Shown here piece after piece: positions 26,025 through 33,282 of a stretch of 64,000 nt of DNA. Each line of letters starts with the position of its first letter. Positions within the stretch are counted from its first letter, which is position 1. Made by a program: the position numbers and the translations under genes. This stretch comes from JAAUTY01 sp964397305 (GTDB lineage Bacteria; Cyanobacteriota; Cyanobacteriia; Cyanobacteriales; Spirulinaceae). The stretch lies in contig CAYNIP010000023.1 of NCBI GenBank assembly GCA_964397305.1, positions 1-64,000 on the forward strand, read 5' to 3'. Below the pieces are notes generated by a model, which worked only from the letters and a program-made list of their open reading frames with translations, did no database searches and was not told the DNA's origin.

Positions 26025-27773
26025 GTGCTGTACCTCGCAGAAGTCAGAAAGCAGAAAAGCGGCTTCATTAGCAAAGCAACCACGGAGCTAAGGCTCCTGG
26101 CCTGCCAACGCAACGACCAGACTTGGACCAATGTGCCCGGGGAGGAAGTGATCCCTGGGGAAGAAGCGACCAACTTTGACCCGGGCGTGCTGGTCCTGGT
26201 CAACCTCAACAACAACCGCCAGCTTCAGGGTCCCCCGGAATCGGCTAGCGCCCAGATCGTCCGCGACCTTCAGCGCTTCTCTCGCCTGCAAGAGAAAATC
26301 AAAAGCCAAGAAGAAGAAGTCGAAGCCTGGAAGCAATCCCTGACAACCCAGGCCCAAGAGTTGGCTAAGCGCGAGATGGAACTCTCCGCCGACCTCGAGC
26401 AGCTCGAGCAGTTGCGGGAACAGGGCGGCGGTGCTGCCCTAGGCGATGCCGATCTGGACCAGGCCCGCCAGGAAGTCGCGCACCTAAAGTCCGAGTTTGA
26501 GCGCAAGACCCGAGAACTGGAAAGCGCCTGGGAGCAGTTGCGGGGGGCCCAGGCTAAGCTCGAAGAGCAGCGCAACAGCGTGCCGGCGGCAGCCCCAGCC
26601 GCCGCCCTCGACCCCGATCAAGTCGCCCGCCTGCGTGAGTTGATCGACTATCTGCAAGCAACGATTCCCCCGACGGCAGCCCTGCGCGAGCAGCTCGCCC
26701 AGGCCTTAGAAATTTTGGACAATCAGCGCGAGAACTGTGCTTACCACTGGCAGCAGTTAGAAGAAAAGCGTGCGGATGCTCAACAGCAGCAGAATGAAGC
26801 CAATGAGCAGGGGGCGGCCGTGGAGGAGCAACGCCAGCATTTACAGGCCATCTCCCTCGCCCTCCAAGAGGCGCGCCAAACCAGCCAGTCCCAGCACCAC
26901 CAACTGGAACTCAAGCAACATACCCTGGCCCTGCTTCAGACCCAGCAGCAGCAGCAGGTTCAGCTCATGGCAATCTTGGCCCCCTTCACCGCTCCCAGGG
27001 CCGAGCCCAGCGACGGCAGCGGGGTCGATTTGAACCAACTCGAGCAGATGCCCTTGGAGGAGTTGCAAGGTCTGGTGGATAACTTGCAACGGGACCTGGA
27101 CAAGGTGGTGCAGTTCGTCGAGCAGCAGGAGGAGGAACTGCGCCTGCAACGACAGACGGTGGAGGAGCTGGAGGACAAGCTCAAAAACGCCAATGTCTAT
27201 GAGGCTTCCGAAATCGAGCAGGAGCTGGAGGAGGAGCGGGAGCAGAAGGGGATGCTCGATGAAACGCTGGTGGGCCAGCGCCGCACTCTGGGCGATCGCC
27301 AGCGGGTGCTCCAACAACACCTACGGGTGCTCCGTCGCCGCCAAGGGATCACTGAGCCGGAGATCCCCGGCGCGATTGATGTCACCCCGGCCCTGGAGGT
27401 GTTGCAAGCCCAGGACCAGGAAACCACCACCGCCCTCGAGCAACTCCAGCAGGAGTGTGACGCCCTCCAGCAAGAACTCGCCGACTCCGAAGCAGCCCTG
27501 CAACAGCAGGCCAGCGATCGCGACGCCACCCAGGTCGCGCTCCAAGAGCTGGAAGTCAACTGGCAGGAAGCCCGAGCCGCCGCCGCCCTGCTCTGGGGTC
27601 GGGTCAATCTCTATGAAGAAATGCTGAAGCCCCTCCAGGACAGCGTTGAAGAAATGCAGCAAAAGCTGGCCGCCCTGAGCGAACTCCTGGATCAGACCGA
27701 CCAAACCACCGCCTACCAGCAAGAAGCCCTGGCCAACCTGCAAGAAACTGCCGAGAGCTTGGCCCCGGCCTAG
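26025..27773 (+). CDS. hmpF: Pilus motility taxis protein HmpF
   Basis: A 582-residue protein. Residues 1-80 form the HmpF N-terminal domain (VLYLAEVRKQKSGFISKATT, LRLLACQRNDQTW, VPGEEVIPGEEATNFDPG), and almost all the rest is Gln/Glu-rich coiled coil, with a Pro-containing break near residue 330. In filamentous cyanobacteria HmpF activates type IV pili and sets the direction of gliding. The GTG at 26025 matches the family start and follows AAGGGGA at a normal distance; a longer frame from 25893 is open but unlike the family. The PATAN response regulator is divergent. Confidence 0.85.
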   Translation: MLYLAEVRKQKSGFISKATTELRLLACQRNDQTWTNVPGEEVIPGEEATNFDPGVLVLVNLNNNRQLQGPPESASAQIVRDLQRFSRLQEKIKSQEEEVEAWKQSLTTQAQELAKREMELSADLEQLEQLREQGGGAALGDADLDQARQEVAHLKSEFERKTRELESAWEQLRGAQAKLEEQRNSVPAAAPAAALDPDQVARLRELIDYLQATIPPTAALREQLAQALEILDNQRENCAYHWQQLEEKRADAQQQQNEANEQGAAVEEQRQHLQAISLALQEARQTSQSQHHQLELKQHTLALLQTQQQQQVQLMAILAPFTAPRAEPSDGSGVDLNQLEQMPLEELQGLVDNLQRDLDKVVQFVEQQEEELRLQRQTVEELEDKLKNANVYEASEIEQELEEEREQKGMLDETLVGQRRTLGDRQRVLQQHLRVLRRRQGITEPEIPGAIDVTPALEVLQAQDQETTTALEQLQQECDALQQELADSEAALQQQASDRDATQVALQELEVNWQEARAAAALLWGRVNLYEEMLKPLQDSVEEMQQKLAALSELLDQTDQTTAYQQEALANLQETAESLAPA

Positions 27774-28626
27774 CCAGCCGCGTTGGAGGAGCGACCGAGG
27801 TAGCGTCGCTGGCGCTCCTGGAGCCGGATTCCGCTTCCTCACGCGGATGGGTTGGGTTGCGAGATGGACTGGGGGACCCCGGCAGTCCTGTGTGGGTTCA
27901 TCTCACCTTGGAGACTCCCCTTCGCCCTCCTCGGGAGAAGCGGCCGGGGGATGTAGACGCGCAGCGGCTTCTCGCAGAGTGGGGAAACTGGCCTCACTGA
28001 GATGCACCCGTCCTGCGTTGCGGGAGGATGGCGGCATCGGCGGGGTGGAGGCCTGGGAAGATTCCTAGAATCCAGACCCGAGTGAGCGGTCTTAGGGTCG
28101 CTGCCAAGCCTGACGCTCAAAGTACTTCAGCCGCTCTGAACGGTAGGCTTAGGGCGGCCGTCCTGCCCTAGTCTCTTGATGGATAGCATTCCAGATCGGC
28201 CAGGACCGTTGCCCAGCCCTCAGCCCCTTAGCGGTTGGAGCCAGAGATTTCCCGCCCCCTGCCAGGACTTCACGCAAACCGGACTCCCCACTCCCCATCC
28301 CAACTCCCAAACCGGGGGATTGTCACCGCGCCGCCCCCGGCCGGCGACCGGTCTGAATCCTAGAGGGATAGTCGCTTGCTTTCATAAACGTTACAATACT
28401 TAACTAAGAGTCCAGGCCAACGGCGGTAGTCTTAAAAATCTATTTCGTTAAGTTAAGATTATGATGAAGCCAAGGCTGAAAGCAGGACGCTAGTATCGAG
28501 ACAGTGCTATACTGGCGGTTTTTGTCTCGGTATTTGGTAGTGAATGCTACCGCCTCTCAGTTACGGCTGGTAGCGGTGCGGTCTTTGGGCCACGGCGACT
28601 CTAGTTTTTGAACTCTGCGGAAGGGC
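27774..28626. other. Long intergenic region upstream of the group 2 sigma factor gene
   Basis: About 850 bases with no supported gene. It contains CGCAGCGGCTTCTCGCAGAG at 27960-27979, repeated inverted at 58768-58787, and a CCCCTTCGCCCT...GGCCGGGGG block near 27915-27955 resembling 57957-57990. The last 250 bases are AT-rich with possible promoter elements (TATACT at 28507-28512). This could be a long regulated leader for the sigma gene. Confidence 0.45.
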
Positions 28627-29577
28627 ATGGCTAAACAATCGAGCGATCCAGTTCGGACTTACCTGCGCGAGATCGGCCGCGTGCCGCTCTTGACCCACGA
28701 GCAGGAAATTATCTACGCCAAGCAGGTGCAACAGGCGATCGCCCTGCGGAGCCTGCGGGAGTCGCTTCAGCAGGAACTCGGTCGCGAACCTGGTCTGGCA
28801 GAGTGGTCCGCAGCCGCGAACCTACCCATTGCCAAGATCGAAGCGACGATGAACGCGGGCGAGGCAGCCAAGCGCAAGATGGTGGAGGCCAACCTGCGCC
28901 TCGTCGTCTCCGTGGCGAAGAAGTACATCAAGCGCAATCTCGACCTCCTCGATCTGATCCAGGAAGGCACGATCGGGATGCAGCGTGGTGTTGAGAAATT
29001 TGACCCCACGAAGGGCTACCGCTTCTCGACCTATGCCTATTGGTGGATTCGGCAGGCGATTACGCGGGCGATCGCCGAAAAAAGCCGTACCATCCGCCTG
29101 CCCATTCACATCACCGAAAAGCTTAACAAGATCAAAAAAGCCCAACGCCAACTCTCGCAGCAACTGGGCCGCGCCGCGACGGTGGCGGAACTGGGGGCGG
29201 AACTCGATCTCACCCCGAAGCAGGTGCGGGAGTACCTGGAGCGATCGCGCCACCCCCTCTCCCTGGATTTGCGCGTGGGGGACAACCAAGATACAGAACT
29301 GGGCGAATTGCTCGAAGACAACGGCCCCTCCCCCGAGGACTTTGCCACCGAGTCCTCCCTGAAGCTGGATCTAGAAAAGCTCATGGCGGACCTCACCCCC
29401 CAGCAGCGGGAGGTTCTGATCCTGCGCTACGGGCTCACCGACGGCCAGCCCCTGACCCTAGCGAAGATCGGCGCGCAGTTGGGTATCAGCCGCGAGCGCG
29501 TCCGCCAGCTCGAGCGCGAAGCCCTGAACAAGTTGCGGAAGCGCAAGGGAGCCGTGCGGGAGTATCTCGCCAGTTAG
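28627..29577 (+). CDS. RNA polymerase sigma factor, group 2 (SigB/SigD type)
   Basis: A 316-residue sigma-70 protein. Region 1.2 (SDPVRTYLREIGRVPLLTHE), region 2 (NLRLVVSVAKKYIKRNLDLL, then GYRFSTYAYWWIRQAITRAI), region 3 (TEKLNKIKKAQRQLSQQLGR) and region 4.2 (ISRERVRQLEREALNKLRKR) are all present. It lacks the extended N-terminus of the principal sigma factor at 54768, which places it in group 2: non-essential, stress- or light-responsive in cyanobacteria. The exact Sig letter cannot be fixed here. GGAAGGGC precedes the ATG. Confidence 0.9.
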   Translation: MAKQSSDPVRTYLREIGRVPLLTHEQEIIYAKQVQQAIALRSLRESLQQELGREPGLAEWSAAANLPIAKIEATMNAGEAAKRKMVEANLRLVVSVAKKYIKRNLDLLDLIQEGTIGMQRGVEKFDPTKGYRFSTYAYWWIRQAITRAIAEKSRTIRLPIHITEKLNKIKKAQRQLSQQLGRAATVAELGAELDLTPKQVREYLERSRHPLSLDLRVGDNQDTELGELLEDNGPSPEDFATESSLKLDLEKLMADLTPQQREVLILRYGLTDGQPLTLAKIGAQLGISRERVRQLEREALNKLRKRKGAVREYLAS

Positions 29578-29599
29578 GGCCACGATGGCCGCCTCGCCC

Positions 29600-30271
29600 T
29601 CAGGTCTTCTGGCTTTGCCAGAACTGCTCCTCGAGGGCGGGGCTCTGCTGGAAAGTGCGGCGCAGCCAGGCGAGGAGTAATTCTTGCTGCTCCCCCGCGC
29701 TGAGCCCCCAGTCCTCCTGGCTGGCTCGCAGGCGCTGGGTCAGCTCGTAGAGACAGATGGCGACACTCACCGAGAGATTGAAACTCTCGGTGAAGCCAGC
29801 CATGGGGATGCGCGCTTGGAGGTCGGCGGCCTCGCGGAGGGCGGGCGAGAGGCCCCAAAGCTCTGACCCGAAGGCGATCGCCAGCTTGGGCCCCAGGGGC
29901 AACTGTGGCAGGGTGTAGCTATCGGCTTGGGGACTCATGGCTACTAAGTGATAGCCGCGATCGCGCAACACCGTCACACAGGCCGCCGCATCCGGATAGC
30001 CCTGCACCGAGAGCCAGCGTTCTGCCCCCCGCGTCACCGCCCGACTGGGCTCAAAAGGATTGGTGCTCTCAATCGCATAGACATCCTGGACCCCAAAGGC
30101 CTCGCAACTGCGGAGGGCCGCGCTGGCATTGTGGGGCTTGTGCAGATCCTCGAGCACCACCGCCACCCGCCGAGTCCGCCGCTGCAACACGGCCGTCATC
30201 TTCGCCAACCGGGCCGGAGTAACAAACTGACTCAGGTGGCCAATCAGGGCTTGCGTCTGCTCAGGGGTCAT
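29600..30271 (-). CDS. trmH: tRNA (guanosine(18)-2'-O)-methyltransferase
   Basis: A 223-residue SPOUT-class methyltransferase. Motif 1 (ALRSCEAFGVQDVYAIES, starting with the N-A-S-A-A-L-R-S pattern), motif 2 (LAIAFGSELWGLS) and motif 3 (MAGFTESFNLSVSVAICLYE) form the SAM-binding knot. It methylates the ribose of G18 in the tRNA D-loop. The N-terminus has the typical RTRRVAVVLEDLHKPHN. Convergent with the sigma gene, 22 bases apart. Confidence 0.88.
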   Translation of the reverse strand: MTPEQTQALIGHLSQFVTPARLAKMTAVLQRRTRRVAVVLEDLHKPHNASAALRSCEAFGVQDVYAIESTNPFEPSRAVTRGAERWLSVQGYPDAAACVTVLRDRGYHLVAMSPQADSYTLPQLPLGPKLAIAFGSELWGLSPALREAADLQARIPMAGFTESFNLSVSVAICLYELTQRLRASQEDWGLSAGEQQELLLAWLRRTFQQSPALEEQFWQSQKT

Positions 30272-30391
30272 GTCAGCGTGGGGGCGGTCAACACAGGGGC
30301 ACTCAATCTACCACGTTCGCAGAAGGCCTCACAAGTTACCCCAGCGCCCCGGAGGCCGAGGGACCGCTTGCGCCATCCAGCCAAACTAGAT

Positions 30392-31330
30392 TCAAGGGTT
30401 GTGTTTCGGGGTGGGGTGGGGTTCTAGAGAGCTGGGATTCCTGGCGTAATCGCGGATGATCGCCGCAATCTCCGTCTGCAAGTTCACGGCCTCCGAGCTT
30501 TCGACAAAGCCCCCAAACGCGTAGCGTTCCTCAGGATCACCGAGGAAGATGTGATCGAGGCCGAAGGGCGATCGCCAGGTTCGCAGCGTTGTGCCGTCTG
30601 GGAAGCGTTGCAGAACTTGGGCACGAGGGAAGTCGCGGCGGTGAGCGTCAAACAGGGGGAGCCGCGAACGCAGTCGCTGGACCAGGCGATTAACCAAGGT
30701 TGGCTCGGGACCAGGGGCGATCTGCGGGTTGGCCCAAAAGGCTTGAATCACAGGGATTAAATCAGGGTGGTTTTTCAGGCGGGCGTGGTTGAGGGGCAAG
30801 ATCGCATTTTGCGCGTAGGCGCAACGGGTGCTTTCCGCAATCACCGTGCCATCACTGCCGCCGTCGCTATCACCGGTAATGGTCAGGGTGGGAACCGTCT
30901 GGGCGATCGCCTCGGCCAAGGAGCGCCGATTTTGACTCAAGGCCCGGCTAATGCCCAGCCCACCACTGAAGCGAGCCAGCAGGTGGGCCAGATCAGCCCC
31001 CCCCAGGGGCGAGGCAATCAAAACGAGGGAGTGAACGCGCGATCGCCAATCCGGATGCCGCGTGAGCAACTCCAGCCAGATCAGCCCCCCCATGGAGTGC
31101 CCGACAATCCGTAGGGGCGTCTCCGGGTAGCGGGCCAGCTCCTGAGTCGCCACCTGCTCCACCTTATTGACTAACGGTTCAAACCAGAGCCAAGTATTCA
31201 ACCAACCAAGATCCGGGGCGATCACCCGGGCCTGGGGCTCGGCCAGGCGCATCGCCAGGCTGGCAATAGCCTGGGGAGTGTCAGCCCAACCATGCTGAGC
31301 AAAAAGCAGATAGTCAGGAACCAGCAACAT
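30392..31330 (-). CDS. Alpha/beta-fold hydrolase, lipase-like
   Basis: About 313 residues. The nucleophile elbow GHSMGGLIWLE holds the catalytic serine, after an N-terminal strand LLVPDYLLFAQHGW. An acidic residue in TITGDSDGGSDGTV and a histidine in FGLDHIFLGD are candidates for the rest of the triad. There is no signal peptide. The fold suggests an esterase or lipase, perhaps acting on thylakoid lipids, but the substrate is not known. The start may be ATG 31330 or the in-frame GTG at 31336. Confidence 0.75.
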   Translation of the reverse strand: MLLVPDYLLFAQHGWADTPQAIASLAMRLAEPQARVIAPDLGWLNTWLWFEPLVNKVEQVATQELARYPETPLRIVGHSMGGLIWLELLTRHPDWRSRVHSLVLIASPLGGADLAHLLARFSGGLGISRALSQNRRSLAEAIAQTVPTLTITGDSDGGSDGTVIAESTRCAYAQNAILPLNHARLKNHPDLIPVIQAFWANPQIAPGPEPTLVNRLVQRLRSRLPLFDAHRRDFPRAQVLQRFPDGTTLRTWRSPFGLDHIFLGDPEERYAFGGFVESSEAVNLQTEIAAIIRDYARNPSSLEPHPTPKHNP

Positions 31331-31485
31331 CGGCACGCTTCAGAAACTCGCTGCCCCGACTGTACCCAAGGGCTTCAGGCCAGACCAGGCCGCCTGTGAC
31401 GCTTTCTCGGGACCGACTCCCGACACCGATGCAGACCCTAGGGCCCAGGCCTCGCTTCCCGGCGACCGAGTTCGCGCTTGGGGCC

Positions 31486-31770
31486 CTAGCTCCAGTCCTG
31501 CTGCTCATCGCCCCGATAGCGGTAGATGTGACCCGTCGCATGGATTTGGCGCGATCGCGCCAACAGCTCCGCCTCACTCAAGCCCCAAGTGTCTAGGACC
31601 TGAACGAGCAACTGTTGCAACTCGCGCGCCCCAGGAAAGCTGCGGTAGCGAATGCGGAGCCTTGCCAGTTCAACGAGGTTGTAGTCGGTCTGGCCTTGGC
31701 GCAAAATTTGCTCAACGATGGCGCGATCGCGACTCTCTTGGGGATGTTGCTGGTCCGGTTGGCGGGTCAT
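31486..31770 (-). CDS. DUF3288 family protein
   Basis: A 94-residue protein. The core TDYNLVELARLRIRYRSFPG, then LQQLLVQVLDTWGLSEAEL and RSRQIHATGHIYR, follows the cyanobacterial DUF3288 family, small soluble proteins of unknown function. It is divergent from the ParA-like gene, 117 bases apart. Confidence 0.72.
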   Translation of the reverse strand: MTRQPDQQHPQESRDRAIVEQILRQGQTDYNLVELARLRIRYRSFPGARELQQLLVQVLDTWGLSEAELLARSRQIHATGHIYRYRGDEQQDWS

Positions 31771-31887
31771 GGGAGGGCAGCGGGAGCAACGTCACCCTCT
31801 AGAATACCGCAGTCGCACACTGCGAGCGCGGTTGGCTATACTGACGGGAATATTGCCTGATTCAAGCGACGGAGGCTGCCACGGTCG

Positions 31888-32694
31888 ATGTCCCCACTCA
31901 TTGCCATTCATGCCTGTCGGTCTGGAGTCGGCCGGAGCCAAGTGGCCGGCTGCTTGAGTTTGGCCCTGGCTCACCAGGGGCAGCGCGTAGCCTTGATCGA
32001 AGCAGGCCTGGACCGAGCCGGCTCCTCAGGAACCTACCGCCAAGCAGCCACCACGGATCTCCTCCGTCGCTTCGGCCTCCCACCAGACTATCCCCCCTGT
32101 TCCCTCAGGCTCGACTGGCCAGAACCCGCTCCCTGGGACGCGGCGATCGCCGATCTCAGCTATCTCCTGGGCGGCTTGCCCCCCAGCAACCGCGCCGGGG
32201 CTCTCTACCTCCTCCGCAGTGACCCAGCCCTCAATGCCGATGCAGCACGCCTAGAGCCCCGACTGCAAGCCCTGCACCAAGCCCTGCAACTGGATGTGCT
32301 GCTCCTAGCCCTAGCTCCGGATCTGCACCCCGCAAGCTTGACCCCCCTCGCTCTCAGCGATGGAGTACTCCTAGTGCTGACCGTCGATCACCGCGATTTC
32401 CATGCCACCGCCGTGAGTGCAGAAGTATTGCGCCACCTCGGGGCAGCCAACGTGCAGCTCGTGCTCAACGGAGTTCCTGCGGCCCTCAATACCCCCCAAT
32501 GGCAGCAGCAAGTTGAAGCGGCCTATGAAATTCCCGTGGCAGCCCTCCTGCCCTGGGCCGAGAACATGGCGCTGCTCAATGGTCAGGAGCTATTCTATTT
32601 GCGTTGGCCGGCGGCTCCCTTTAGTCAGGCGGTGCAAGCCCTGGCCCGACAGCACCTAGCTCGGGGGTTGGGGCAGCAACCAGCCTTGGCCTAG
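31888..32694 (+). CDS. ParA/MinD-like protein with degenerate Walker A
   Basis: A 268-residue protein with the ParA/MinD fold order: N-terminal strand and loop LIAIHACRSGVGRSQVAG, a VALIEAGLD strand, DVLLLALAPDLH, ALSDGVLLVLTVDHRDFHAT and LVLNGVPAAL. In active members the loop reads KGGVGKT; here residues 11-17 are RSGVGRS, so both the deviant and the P-loop lysines are arginine. ATP hydrolysis is therefore doubtful and the protein may only bind a partner. It resembles cyanobacterial MinD-like proteins of unknown role, not the true MinD. It stands alone. Confidence 0.7.
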   Translation: MSPLIAIHACRSGVGRSQVAGCLSLALAHQGQRVALIEAGLDRAGSSGTYRQAATTDLLRRFGLPPDYPPCSLRLDWPEPAPWDAAIADLSYLLGGLPPSNRAGALYLLRSDPALNADAARLEPRLQALHQALQLDVLLLALAPDLHPASLTPLALSDGVLLVLTVDHRDFHATAVSAEVLRHLGAANVQLVLNGVPAALNTPQWQQQVEAAYEIPVAALLPWAENMALLNGQELFYLRWPAAPFSQAVQALARQHLARGLGQQPALA

Positions 32695-32720
32695 CCAGTT
32701 CCGCAGGAACGGGATCGCCT

Positions 32721-32826
32721 ACTATCGTTGTCTCGAACAATTTTGAGACCCTCTGAAATGGCTGCAATTCTTGCTTAGTAAGGATTTCGTGGTTGACCCG
32801 TCTCATCCTTAACGGAAACGACTATA
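32721..32826. mobile_element. TA-flanked MITE-like element, about 104 bp (copy 1)
   Basis: Same sequence as 36488-36591, in opposite orientation, with about ten differences. Shared internal words include CTGAAATGGCTGCAATTCTT and ATTTCGTGGTTGACCCGTCT. Ends are near TATCGTTGTCTC and GAAACGACTATA, imperfect inverted repeats. The internal stretches show no coding similarity. Confidence 0.7.
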
Positions 32827-32934
32827 GCCCTCTTAGGTCAGATCGGGGTGAAACGCTGATTTTGCGTCGGCTGTAATGACGGAAATTTGTGGGAATTTCC
32901 CGGAATAACACAAGAGGGATATAGTCATCTCAGC

Positions 32935-33110
32935 GTAACTATTCAGGTGTTGGCATTGACAGAGCGACTTTATTTGTGCAGTCAACCCTTGGAAAGCCGT
33001 ATTTAGTCGATTTAAGACTAAATTTGGTGTCCAGAGATACATTTCTGGGAAGTTTGCCGCCGAGATGCACAGATTTGCATTCAATGCAACCCTATGACCT
33101 GAATAGTTAC
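32935..33110. mobile_element. 176-bp MITE with perfect 14-bp ends and 8-bp target duplication
   Basis: The ends are GTAACTATTCAGGT and its exact reverse complement ACCTGAATAGTTAC. The flanks are ATCTCAGC on the left (32927-32934) and ATCTCAGC on the right (33111-33118), an exact 8-bp target site duplication. The interior is AT-rich compared with the rest of the window and has no gene. An 8-bp duplication is typical of IS66-family transposition; no IS66 gene is in the window. Confidence 0.88.
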
Positions 33111-33282
33111 ATCTCAGCTAAGCATGAGACCGATGGGCGGCGGAGCCCCCGCTTCGAGAAGCTGCGGTGCGTCTCCAGCCCCCAGCCCCGGCTCCCAAGC
33201 TGGGGAGCAAGGGAGCCGCGACCGGGAACAACACCGCCTCAGCGGGAGGCCCCATTTGCCAGGCCACTACATCCTGGCTCCT

